This document shows, in pieces, positions 43,735 through 52,630 of a stretch of DNA of 64,000 nt. The DNA is from Cyanidium caldarium. Lineage: Eukaryota; Rhodophyta; Bangiophyceae; Cyanidiales; Cyanidiaceae. Positions within the stretch are counted from its first letter, which is position 1. Each line of letters starts with the position of its first letter. The stretch lies in contig JANCYW010000009.1 of NCBI GenBank assembly GCA_026184775.1, positions 423,413 through 487,412 of the forward strand, written 5' to 3'. Made by a program: the position numbers and the translations under genes. The notes beneath the pieces were generated by a model. It saw nothing but the letters and a program-made list of their open reading frames with translations, did not search any database and was not told where the DNA came from.

Positions 43735-46395
43735 ATGGCCGACGAACCGGCGAACCAGCAGGCGGGTGCGAGTTTGGTGGCGAGATCGGCCGGTGGCCAG
43801 GAGGCTCAGTCGTTCAACGGGCCGGCGGCGGCGGCGACGGGGCAGAAGGTGGCGGGCACGCCGTCGCCACCGACGTCGTACGTGCAGGCCGCGGCGGTGG
43901 CGCCGACGCCGGCACCCGCAGCGGCGCCGACGTCCGTGCCGGGTGCGGCTGAGACCACCAACGGGCCGGCGGAGAGCGGCTCCAGTGCGGCGCCCTTGCC
44001 GGAGGGGGCAGTGCCGCCGGCGACGACAGCGGTGGCCCCGGGGGCGCCGCGCACCGGCGCCTCCAGCGAGCTGCCCAACGTGTCGTTGTACGTGGGCGAT
44101 CTGCATCCGGATGTGGTGGAGCAGAATCTGTTCGAGTTGTTCTCGTCGGTGGGTCCGGTGGTGTCGGTTCGGGTGTGTCGCGACGTGGTGACGCGTCGTT
44201 CGCTCGGCTACGCGTACGTCAACTTTCAGTCGGCCGAAGATGCTGAGCGCGCCATGGACGTGTTGAACTACTACGAGGGCCCGCTCACCAAAGACAAGGC
44301 GATTCGCATCATGTGGAAGCGGAGCGATCCGTCCAACCGCCGCAATCCGGAGGGCAACGTGTTCATCAAGAACCTCAGCAAGGAGGTGGACAACAAGTCG
44401 CTGTACGACACCTTCAGCGCGTTTGGCAAGGTTCTCTCCTGCAAACTGGGCACCAACGATCGCGGCGAGTCGCTGGGATACGCATTCGTGCATTTTGAGG
44501 ACGCGGAGGTGGCGAAGCTGGTGATCGCCAAGACGAACGGCATGCTGCTGGCGGGCCAGAAGATGTACGTGAGCGAGTTTATCCCGCGGTGGGAGCGCGC
44601 GGCCGCCGGCGAGGCGGCCATCAAGTTCACCAACGTATACGTGAAGAACTTGGACGAGTCGCTGTGCAACCAAGAGGAGCTGACCAAGCTATTCTCGCCG
44701 TTTGGCAGCATCACCTCCATTTTCGTGCCCACCGAGACGGTGCGCGAGCGTCGTCGCCGCAGCCAACCGGGTGACGATGACGCGGCCGCATCGAGCAAGC
44801 AAGGTGAAGACAAGGATGCCGCCGGTGGGAATGAGGGGGCGGCGGCGGCGACGGCAGCAGCAGACGAGTACGAGGTGGTGGAGGTGACGCGGCCGCGCGG
44901 GTTTGCGTTTGTGAATTTCGAAAAGCCGGATCATGCGGCCGCAGCGGTGAGCGCACTGAACGGCATGCAGTTGCAGGGCCGCGAGCTGTATGTGGGCCGG
45001 TCGCAGAAGAAATCGGAGCGCGAGGCGATGTTGCGCTCGCAGAAGGAACAGGAGCGTGTCGAGCGGCAACAGAAGCTGGCCGACACCAATCTCTTCGTGA
45101 AGAACCTGTCAGACGACGTGGACGAGGACCGGCTGCGTGAGGAGTTTTCGCGTTTCGGCACCATCACTTCGTTGCGCATTATGCGAGACGAGCGCGGCCA
45201 GTCGCGCGGCTTCGGGTTTGTGGCCTTTTCGCAACCGGACGAGGCCATCAAGGCGGTCACCGAGATGAATTTGCGCATTGTGGGTCAGAAGCCGGTCTAT
45301 GTGGCGCCGGCGCAGCGCAAGGAGCAGCGACGCGCGCAGATCGAGGCCAGTCGGGCGGCGATGATGCGCGCTCAGATGGGGTACATGATGCCGGGCATGG
45401 GGGCGGCGGCGCCCCCGTCGATGTATCCACAAATGGTCGCTGCGGGCATGGCACCGCCGCCCCCGCCGCCGGGCGCGTTTGCGTACCCGTACGGTATGGC
45501 GCCGATGCAGCCTCCGATGGGCATGGGGCGGGGCGGTCCGCCGATGCCGCCGGGGATGGCCGCCAACTACGCGTCGTTGGGTGCGGGCAGTGGCGGCGGC
45601 GGTCAGGCGCCGGGCATGGATGCGTCGGCGATGGCGGCGCTGCAGCGGAGCATGGCGGGCATGCACATGAGCATGCCGATGGGCATGCACGGGCGTATGC
45701 CTTACGGCGTCGCCGCAATGCCTCCGGGCGCTGGCGGCAACGCCAGTGGGCCGATGGGCGCGCCCGGCATGATGATGCGGGCGGCGCCACGGCAGGCGCG
45801 CGTGGGCGGACGCGGCGGCGGTGCTGCCGGCGTCAACAATGGAGGCGCCGCGGTGGGCATGGCGGCGGGCGGCCCCGGGTACAAGATGCCTGGCCGAGCC
45901 GGCGCACCGATGGGCGGTATGCTCGGCATGGCGCCCATGGGCGGGATGCCCGGCGCTCCGGGTATGGCCCCGATGGGCGGCATGCCGGGGGCGGCACCCG
46001 GCGCCACCGCACCACTGACGGTGCAGATGCTTGCCAATGCCGATCCCAAACAGCAGAAGCAGATGTTGGGCGAGCGTCTGTACCCGCTAGTGTATCATCG
46101 ATTGGTGCGTCAGAACAAGCGCGATCTGGCGCCCAAGATCACCGGCATGCTGCTGGAGATGGACAATTCCGAGGTGCTGCACCTGGTGGAGTCGCCCGAG
46201 GCGCTGCACGAGAAGATCGACGAGGCGCTCGAAGTGCTCGAGCAACACCTGGCGAGTATGCGTGCCAAGGAAGCAACGGCGTCCGCTGGTGGCAGCGGAG
46301 AGCAGCAGGCTGCTGCGACCGATGCGCAACCCGAGCCGCCGCGATCGAGCGCCGCGGCGGATGCCCCGTCGCCGGGCGCCGCACCATCGGCGTGA
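43735..46395 (+). CDS. PAB1: Polyadenylate-binding protein, cytoplasmic type
   Basis: 886 residues with four RRMs and a C-terminal MLLE domain. RRM1 begins VSLYVGDLHPDV (about 116), RRM2 GNVFIKNLSKE (about 207), RRM3 TNVYVKNLDES (about 299) and RRM4 TNLFVKNLSDD (about 451). RRM3 carries a ~40-residue acidic insertion. A long Met/Gly/Pro-rich linker (about 540-755) follows, then the MLLE/PABC domain (LGERLYPLVYHRL, about 778, with KITGMLLEMDNSEVLHL). The N-terminal ~110 residues are Ala/Pro-rich. It binds mRNA poly(A) tails and recruits eIF4G/eRF3 through MLLE. Confidence 0.95.
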   Translation: MADEPANQQAGASLVARSAGGQEAQSFNGPAAAATGQKVAGTPSPPTSYVQAAAVAPTPAPAAAPTSVPGAAETTNGPAESGSSAAPLPEGAVPPATTAVAPGAPRTGASSELPNVSLYVGDLHPDVVEQNLFELFSSVGPVVSVRVCRDVVTRRSLGYAYVNFQSAEDAERAMDVLNYYEGPLTKDKAIRIMWKRSDPSNRRNPEGNVFIKNLSKEVDNKSLYDTFSAFGKVLSCKLGTNDRGESLGYAFVHFEDAEVAKLVIAKTNGMLLAGQKMYVSEFIPRWERAAAGEAAIKFTNVYVKNLDESLCNQEELTKLFSPFGSITSIFVPTETVRERRRRSQPGDDDAAASSKQGEDKDAAGGNEGAAAATAAADEYEVVEVTRPRGFAFVNFEKPDHAAAAVSALNGMQLQGRELYVGRSQKKSEREAMLRSQKEQERVERQQKLADTNLFVKNLSDDVDEDRLREEFSRFGTITSLRIMRDERGQSRGFGFVAFSQPDEAIKAVTEMNLRIVGQKPVYVAPAQRKEQRRAQIEASRAAMMRAQMGYMMPGMGAAAPPSMYPQMVAAGMAPPPPPPGAFAYPYGMAPMQPPMGMGRGGPPMPPGMAANYASLGAGSGGGGQAPGMDASAMAALQRSMAGMHMSMPMGMHGRMPYGVAAMPPGAGGNASGPMGAPGMMMRAAPRQARVGGRGGGAAGVNNGGAAVGMAAGGPGYKMPGRAGAPMGGMLGMAPMGGMPGAPGMAPMGGMPGAAPGATAPLTVQMLANADPKQQKQMLGERLYPLVYHRLVRQNKRDLAPKITGMLLEMDNSEVLHLVESPEALHEKIDEALEVLEQHLASMRAKEATASAGGSGEQQAAATDAQPEPPRSSAAADAPSPGAAPSA

Positions 46396-46860
46396 GTGTA
46401 AACGGTTGACTCGATGGAATGGGGATATTCAGCGAGCGGATGGTGCGGAGGCAAGCGTCGAGGGCCATTCCCGGCCCGATGCGCGGATTCTCCGACCGGC
46501 CGCTGCGCGTCACGGCCGTGCCCGAGGGTCGATTCTTTCAGAAGTTTATGGAATTCTCTGGAATGCCGGTTCGCGGCCTCCTTCGCGTGCGCAGATTGCC
46601 GTCTCGCGGCGGCTGCGCGTCGGGAGCGCCTGCCGAGGCGCCGCTACCGAGGGGTGTTCGAGTGGACGGAGTATCTCGGGCGCGGTGCGTGCCAAGTTCT
46701 CCGCCTCGTCTATCTCTGCGGCAGTCGGCTACGGCTCGCCGTCCGCCACGCACCAGAAGACCGCTCGACAGTCTGGTGAGCTGTTCGGCCTTGCGCGGAG
46801 GTGGCCGCACCTCGCCTGGAGGCGGAGACGTTGTCGCCGCCGCGCCTCGCTGTCCCGGCC
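46396..46860. other. 465-bp intergenic region between two co-oriented genes
   Basis: Between the PABP stop and the photolyase-like start. Open frames here lack family features and look like chance. It holds the promoter of the photolyase-like gene; I see no clear TATA box or other signal. Confidence 0.4.
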
Positions 46861-49041
46861 ATGGCCACCCGCCATGAGGTGATTCAGCGGGCGATACTGG
46901 ACTCGCACGTGGAACCGGAGCGCACGCGGGTGTTGAATCAGCTGCCGCCCAACGCGGGGAGCGGCGCGTACGTGTTGTACTGGATGACGCGGGCGCCGCG
47001 GGCCACGCACAACGAGTCGCTCGAGGTGGCCAAATCGCTCTCGCGGCACACTGGTCTGCCGTTGGTGTGTTTGGCGGTGGTGGATCTGGAGGAGGCGCGC
47101 GAGGGCTCTCTGCGGCATGTGCTATTCCAGCTGGAGGGGCTGGCCGAGCTGGGGCGTGTGCTGGTGCGGCGCCACGGCTGTGCCCCGCCTGGTGTGCACG
47201 TGCGCGTCGATCCCTCGCTGAGCGAATGGTATGCGCTGTCGGTGGGTGGTGTGGCTATGCGAGGCAGTCGCGCGGTGGCTGCAGCGGCCGCGGCCGCGCC
47301 CTCCACCACCGTGGTGGGCGGACTGAGCGTGCTGGGGCATGCGCACGAGCGCAGCCGTGCCTCGTCGCCATCGTCGTCGTTGCGCGGCGCCACCCCCGAG
47401 CAGCAGCTCAGCAGCGGCAGAGCCGCGGCAACGGCGTCGGACGCGCTGCTGGGTTTCACCGGTTTCGCCTCGCGCGCCTACGCCATCGTCACCGACCGCA
47501 CCCACCTGCGGTATCAGCGAGCACGCACGGCGCGCGTCGCCGCCCTGGCACCGTGTCCGGTGGTGGAGGTGGAGGCGGCGCTGATTGTGCCCGTAGAGAC
47601 GGCCAGCGTGCGGGAGGAGCTGACTGCCGAACCGTTTCTGGCGCGGCTGCAGAACGGCCTCGGGGAGCGGTTTCTGCACGAACTGCCGCCCAGCGCCGCG
47701 CTGGCCCCGCCGCCGTCGCCGGCCGCGCTGGACTATCTGCAGACGTTCGGGTTTCGCCATGCGCCAGCGCGCGAACGCGGTTGGACCGCTGAAGACTGGC
47801 TGGCGCCGCCGCACCGCGATCACCTGCTGAGCATTTTGCGGCAGAACGGCGTCGACTGCGACGCGCCGCAGATATCGGTGGGCGCGTACCGCGGCGGGGA
47901 GATATCGGCGCGCCGGCTGTTGTCGGTGTTTATCGCTCGCAAACTGCACGGCTACGCCTGCAAGGCCGAACAACAGAACGAGGCGCTGCGGGCCGAATAC
48001 GGCTCGCTGTTGTCGCCGTATCTGACGTTTGGCCACATCTCTCCGGTGTATGTGGCCGTCAAGGTGTATCGAGCGGCGGCTGAGCGGGCGCTGGACGCGG
48101 ATCGCTCGCGCACCCGCGCGCACGCCGCCGCCGACCGGGTGGTGGCGCAACTGGGCAAGGTGTCTGAGGAGGGGACGGCGTTGGCGCCTTCCGGTGGCGG
48201 CTTCGACTCTGGTGAGTCGTTACCGTCCCGCACCGCCTCGGGCTCGGCATCGCCGCCGGTGCGTGTCGTCGAACCGGTGGCGGTGCGGCCGCGCGAACCG
48301 CAGCCGCTGACGCTGCCCGAGGCAGTGGAGATGGCCGGTGAGCAGCACGACGTGCGCAAATTCATGGAGAATATGTATCGGCGGGAGCTGTCGTACAATT
48401 TTGTGATGTACAACAAGCAGTACGACACCTTCGAGGGGGCGGTGCCGCCGTGGGCCCGACGCGCCTTGTACGAGGCGGCCGCCAAACGGGTCAGTCGGTA
48501 TCGGTACAGCGAGTCGGATTGGTATAATGCGCGCACGCACGACGCCCGCTGGAATGCGGTGCAGCGCGAGCTGCTCACCCGCGGCCGCAACATGTGCCGC
48601 GACCGCAACTACTGGTGTCAGAAGATGGTCGAGTACGAGGACGACCCGGCACACGCCTACGCGCTGGCCATTCGCATCAACAACCACCTGATGCTGGACG
48701 CCAACGACCCGGTGGGGTACGCCACCGTGGCGCAGTGTTTCGGGCGCTGGCAGCAGCCGTTGGCACGCGAGGGTGGCCGTCGGGGTGAGGCGGGGGCGCG
48801 CGTCGACCCGATATCGCGCACCGGCGGTTTGGCGGTGGACGAGCTGTCAGCGGGGCGGCTTGGCGGTGGCGGTGGTGATGGTGCGGCGGGCATGCCGCTG
48901 TCGCGCCTGGGCGCCGTGCCGGAGATCTACACCTTGCGCACCGAGGAGCAGTGGCGGTATGCGGAGGAGCTGGCTGACTCGCTCGATAGGACGCTCGAGT
49001 TGTCGCCTATACCCGAACACGAAATCGTGGATGCTTACTAA
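46861..49041 (+). CDS. Class II CPD photolyase homologue, divergent
   Basis: 726 residues, longer than typical class II photolyases (~450-500) because of Ala/Ser-rich insertions (about 135-205 and 425-470). The N-terminal alpha/beta domain has VLYWMTRAPRATHNESLEVAK. The C-terminal FAD domain has RRELSYNFVMYNKQYDTFEGA and DARWNAVQRELLTRGR. The usual RMYWAKK is RNYWCQKM and the DGRDPNGYVG FAD-site motif reads DANDPVGYATVAQ, with the key Asn lost. The protein may be a photolyase paralogue or cryptochrome-like flavoprotein rather than an active CPD repair enzyme. First ATG in frame chosen. Confidence 0.78.
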   Translation: MATRHEVIQRAILDSHVEPERTRVLNQLPPNAGSGAYVLYWMTRAPRATHNESLEVAKSLSRHTGLPLVCLAVVDLEEAREGSLRHVLFQLEGLAELGRVLVRRHGCAPPGVHVRVDPSLSEWYALSVGGVAMRGSRAVAAAAAAAPSTTVVGGLSVLGHAHERSRASSPSSSLRGATPEQQLSSGRAAATASDALLGFTGFASRAYAIVTDRTHLRYQRARTARVAALAPCPVVEVEAALIVPVETASVREELTAEPFLARLQNGLGERFLHELPPSAALAPPPSPAALDYLQTFGFRHAPARERGWTAEDWLAPPHRDHLLSILRQNGVDCDAPQISVGAYRGGEISARRLLSVFIARKLHGYACKAEQQNEALRAEYGSLLSPYLTFGHISPVYVAVKVYRAAAERALDADRSRTRAHAAADRVVAQLGKVSEEGTALAPSGGGFDSGESLPSRTASGSASPPVRVVEPVAVRPREPQPLTLPEAVEMAGEQHDVRKFMENMYRRELSYNFVMYNKQYDTFEGAVPPWARRALYEAAAKRVSRYRYSESDWYNARTHDARWNAVQRELLTRGRNMCRDRNYWCQKMVEYEDDPAHAYALAIRINNHLMLDANDPVGYATVAQCFGRWQQPLAREGGRRGEAGARVDPISRTGGLAVDELSAGRLGGGGGDGAAGMPLSRLGAVPEIYTLRTEEQWRYAEELADSLDRTLELSPIPEHEIVDAY

Positions 49042-49163
49042 CTGGAATAGGAGTTGTTTTTATCGCAGCGGTGCTGCCGGGCGCCGTGCCGAGCACCGCA
49101 ATACCGTAAACCACCCCCGCAGATGCTACAAGGCAGCAGCCGCACATCCTCTCTCGCACTCCC

Positions 49164-49565
49164 TCAAGTCTCTTTCTTTTGTTCGGTGCGGGCGTCGGCG
49201 TTGGCGACGCACACGTCCAACTCGGCGGCGCGCTGCAGGATGTCCACGCGCTTGCGCGCCGAGACACCGTGCGCGACCACCGCGCAGTACCGCCGGTTCT
49301 GCATCAGCAGGCAGTCCACGTCGGCCGCCTTTTGCACGATGAACGGGAAGAACCCGTTGGGCAGTTGATGTCGGGTACGCCGCGCCGATCCGTACCCGAT
49401 GTTGGGCATCGGGATGGTGCCGCGGAACTTGCGGCGCACGCACGAGTCGATGCCCTTGGGACGCCGCCATGACGGCTTGATGCGCTTGAACTCGTCGGAG
49501 CGGTGTCGCCGAAACCGCTTGGTGCGCTTCTTCACCACCTTTTTGTGGGGCAACGGTTTGGGCAT
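49164..49565 (-). CDS. RPL32: 60S ribosomal protein eL32
   Basis: 133 residues; full-length eL32 of the cytosolic large subunit. Typical sequence MPKPLPHKKVVKKRTKRFRRHRSD, WRRPKGIDSCVRRKFRG, PNIGYGSARRTRHQLPNGF and the ILQRAAELDVCVANADAR end. The start is the first ATG; the upstream frame has no Met. Confidence 0.96.
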   Translation of the reverse strand: MPKPLPHKKVVKKRTKRFRRHRSDEFKRIKPSWRRPKGIDSCVRRKFRGTIPMPNIGYGSARRTRHQLPNGFFPFIVQKAADVDCLLMQNRRYCAVVAHGVSARKRVDILQRAAELDVCVANADARTEQKKET

Positions 49566-50081
49566 GGCTATGAAGGCAAGAGGCGAGGATGGGGCAGCGG
49601 CAGGCGGGGACACGGCGACCCGGGAGGCGAGGGCGTTGCCGAGTCGGGCCGGGCCGGGCCGGAGGGACGACGCGGAGGGCGCGAATTGGATGAGACAATC
49701 AGGACTGAATAGAGTCAATTAGGGACAATGGAGAGGAAGAGCGTGGACAACCGATACGTGTGTCGCACCAGCACGTTGGGTAGCAGGTCGAGATGGCGGG
49801 CATGAAGAGTACAAATAGACGATGCGGAGATGGTCTCCGGATCCAACGCGTGCGCGGGAGACTTTAGTGCGCATGCGAACCGCTCCACAGACACGGTCCA
49901 GTGTGACCGCCACCGCTCTAACGCTGCTTGCACCCTCTACCTGCCCCGACGTGTTTCACCGACACACGCTTCCTCTCTCGCCGCTCTTCGATACCCCCGT
50001 CTTACGTCACTGACCGCTTCGAGGCAGAAAGGGCTCGTTGTCGCGGCGAATCATTCTCGTTGCTCGTCTCGACAGCGTGCC
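49566..50081. promoter_or_regulatory. 516-bp divergent intergenic region (eL32 / citrate synthase)
   Basis: Upstream of both eL32 and citrate synthase. An ATG at 49830 is in frame with citrate synthase and would add an 84-residue leader, so part of this region may be coding. Confidence 0.4.
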
Positions 50082-51533
50082 ATGGAGTCGCCGCCTCCCG
50101 TCACGCTGCGAGTGATTCAGAACGAGAATGAAGTGCGCGCCGAAAGTACCGCCCGCTTGCATGTTTCCCCGGCGGACCACAGCCGGGCGGTGCTGGCGTC
50201 CGACTTGTGTGCGGCGGTCGCCGACGGGTGCCACGCGCGCGCCCTCTGCTACGACAGCGGGTACCTGAACACGGTGATGGCGCGGTCGTCCATCACTTTT
50301 GTGGACGGTGAGCGGGGTGTCATGCGGTACCGCGGCTACCCTATCGAGCAGCTGGCGGAGCGGAGCACGTTTCTGGAGACGGCGTTTCTGCTGATATTTG
50401 GGCAGCTGCCCACCGCCTCGCAGTTGCACCAATTCACGCGACTGGTGGCCGACCACTCCTACCTGCACACGGACGTCGGCACGTACATACGGTCCTTTCG
50501 GTATGATGCCCACCCCATGGGCATTTTCATCTCCTCGTTCGCGGCGCTGGCGACGACGGTGCCCGCGGCGGACGCGCACCACGTCGACAAGCACCTGTAC
50601 CGCATTCTGGGGCAGGCGAGCAGTATCGCCGCCAACGCCTATCGCCAGCGCATTGGGCGGGCGTTTAACGAGCCGCGCAAAGAACTGGGGTACGCGGAGA
50701 ACTTTCTGTACATGCTGGATCGGTTGTCGGAGGGCGACTACCGGCCGCATCCGGCGGTGGTGCGGGCGTTGGACGTGTTGTGGATCATTCACGCCGACCA
50801 CGAGCTCAACTGCTCCACGGCCTGTCTGCGGCATTTGGTGAGTGCACAGGTGGATCCGTACACGGCGGTGGCGGGCGCGGCCAGTGCGCTGTTCGGACCG
50901 AGCCACGGCGGCGCCGCCGAGGCGGTGGTGCGGCAGCTGGAGCGCATCGGCACCGTCGACCGCATCGACGCGTTTCTGGAGCGGGTCAAGGCCAAGCAGG
51001 AGCGGCTGTTCGGTTTCGGGCACCGGGTGTACAAGTCGTTCGACCCGCGGGCACGCATTCTGAAGCGGCACGTGGAGGAGATTCTGGCGTTGGTGGGCAT
51101 GCAGGAGCCGCTGTTTGAAGTGGCCAAAGAGTTGGAGCGACGCGCACTGCAAGATGACTATTTTATCTGCCGCAAGCTGTATCCCAACGTGGACTTTTAC
51201 AGCGGGGTGATTTATCGGGCGCTCGGTTTCCCCACCGACTTTTACCCGCTGCTGTTCGGGCTGCCACGCATTGCCGGCTGGTTGGCGCATTATCGGGAGG
51301 CGAAACAGGCCGAGACCGAGTTGCAGCCCGGCATCGACCACACCCATGTGGTGCGGCCGGCGCAAGTGTATATCGGGCACCGGCCGCGCCCGTTCGTGCC
51401 GCTGCATCGCGGCGAGCGGGCACCGTACACCGGCCGCAGCATTGCGTGTTATCAGACGAACTTGTCCACGCGTCGTCGCCTCGCCCACGACTATGCCACG
51501 CGACACGGAGTGTGCGACGACGGTGAGGAGTGA
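50082..51533 (+). CDS. CS: Citrate synthase (peroxisomal/bacterial-type)
   Basis: 483 residues from the chosen ATG. It condenses acetyl-CoA and oxaloacetate. Active-site elements are present: HADHELNCSTACLRHL (first catalytic His; Cys replaces the usual Ala after Asn), GPSHGGAAEAV (second His), GFGHRVYKSFDPRA, and the catalytic Asp in GFPTDFYPLLFGLPRIAGWLAHY. The sequence resembles the plant peroxisomal/bacterial type rather than animal mitochondrial citrate synthase. No clear PTS1 or PTS2 is visible. An in-frame ATG at 49830 would add a Ser/Arg/His leader that could be organelle-targeting, so compartment is uncertain. Confidence 0.92.
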   Translation: MESPPPVTLRVIQNENEVRAESTARLHVSPADHSRAVLASDLCAAVADGCHARALCYDSGYLNTVMARSSITFVDGERGVMRYRGYPIEQLAERSTFLETAFLLIFGQLPTASQLHQFTRLVADHSYLHTDVGTYIRSFRYDAHPMGIFISSFAALATTVPAADAHHVDKHLYRILGQASSIAANAYRQRIGRAFNEPRKELGYAENFLYMLDRLSEGDYRPHPAVVRALDVLWIIHADHELNCSTACLRHLVSAQVDPYTAVAGAASALFGPSHGGAAEAVVRQLERIGTVDRIDAFLERVKAKQERLFGFGHRVYKSFDPRARILKRHVEEILALVGMQEPLFEVAKELERRALQDDYFICRKLYPNVDFYSGVIYRALGFPTDFYPLLFGLPRIAGWLAHYREAKQAETELQPGIDHTHVVRPAQVYIGHRPRPFVPLHRGERAPYTGRSIACYQTNLSTRRRLAHDYATRHGVCDDGEE

Positions 51534-51846
51534 GTCGTGGTGGTCTGAGGATAAAATCGCGGACGGTTGCTGGGGCGGAACTGCGGGATCGCACGTCCGC
51601 GGCCGGCCGCGTCCGAATTCGCGAATGCGGTCGCGTGCGCCGCGGCGTTGCGAGGTGTCTGTTTCACCGAGTGGCACACCTGCGACGGCGCCTGCTCGGA
51701 TGCGAAGAGACGGGAGTGGGCGTACAAAGTAGTTGGTGACGAACTGTGACACGCTCTGTGGTGCGAGAAGGGACTGCGTTTCGGAAACGGGAGTGTCGCG
51801 GAAGTGAACCGGGGAGGACGAAGCCGTCGTTCGACCCGCACCACCT
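51534..51846. other. 313-bp intergenic region between citrate synthase and Mia40
   Basis: Nothing supported beyond presumed terminator of citrate synthase and promoter of Mia40. GC-rich with no obvious repeat. Confidence 0.4.
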
Positions 51847-52374
51847 ATGATCACTCCCGGCGTCAGCGCGGCACCGTCCGGCTCGCCGAAAGTGGGCAGC
51901 GTCTCTGACGCACGAGAGACGAAGGCGGGTGATGGGCTTCAGACGGCTCCCGAGGTCGTCGGCGCCGGGTCCGCCGCGAGTGAAACGCCGCAAGATCCGC
52001 CGGACACGCGAACCAAGGAGCAGTTGATCGAGGACGCACTCAACTGCCCGTGCATAGACAACATGAAGAAAGGATCGTGCGGCGGGGCGTTTGTGGCCGC
52101 GTACCGATGTTTTCTGGAGAGCGAGACCGACCCCAAGGGCGCCGACTGCATCGACTTTTTCCAGCAGATGCAGGATTGCATGGTGGCGCACGCCGACGAG
52201 TACCACCTGGATGAGTTGGAGGAGGTGCCCGAACGCTCCACCGGTGTGCAGCCACCGTCGTTGGATGCGGAGACTGGGTTCGAGGATACCCGACGCAGTC
52301 GCGCCATCGCCGCCGCCAGCTCGAACGAGAGCGAGAAGGAGCGAAGGAAGGAGGGAGAGGTGGCGGATGCATAG
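51847..52374 (+). CDS. MIA40: Mia40/CHCHD4 intermembrane-space import receptor
   Basis: 175-residue soluble CHCH protein. The redox CPC motif is at residues 67-69 in ALNCPCIDNMKKGSCG. Twin CX9C motifs follow (SCGGAFVAAYRC and CIDFFQQMQDC). Mia40 is the disulphide relay oxidoreductase that traps Cys-rich proteins in the mitochondrial intermembrane space with Erv1. The N-terminal ~55 residues are Ala/Pro/Thr-rich and lack a membrane anchor, as in plant/metazoan-type Mia40 rather than yeast. The C-terminal ~60 residues are acidic and Ser-rich. Confidence 0.93.
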   Translation: MITPGVSAAPSGSPKVGSVSDARETKAGDGLQTAPEVVGAGSAASETPQDPPDTRTKEQLIEDALNCPCIDNMKKGSCGGAFVAAYRCFLESETDPKGADCIDFFQQMQDCMVAHADEYHLDELEEVPERSTGVQPPSLDAETGFEDTRRSRAIAAASSNESEKERRKEGEVADA

Positions 52375-52630
52375 GTCCGGTGTCGGGAGTAAATGTTGCG
52401 GTATTGCTTGGTGAATGCGAGAGGGTGTGTACGTGGGACGGGTGGGCGTCGCGGATGCGTATACCGTGGCGTGAAAGAAGTGCGCTCCCACGATATCGTC
52501 GGCAACGTTGCAAAGTGGGTTTCATCGTTCCTCGTGCGTGCACTGGTTGTTCCCGTGGGACCGTCGCCTTTCCGGCATTTCCCTTAAATAGTCCCTTACA
52601 ATCCGCCGCCGTCCTCGCCTTAAGTGAAAC
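52375..52630 (+). promoter_or_regulatory. Promoter region of MYB gene
   Basis: 256 bp upstream of the MYB ATG. A TATA-like TTAAATAG at 52584-52591 lies about 40 bp before the first ATG. It sits in a short A/T-rich patch within otherwise GC-rich DNA. Confidence 0.35.
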
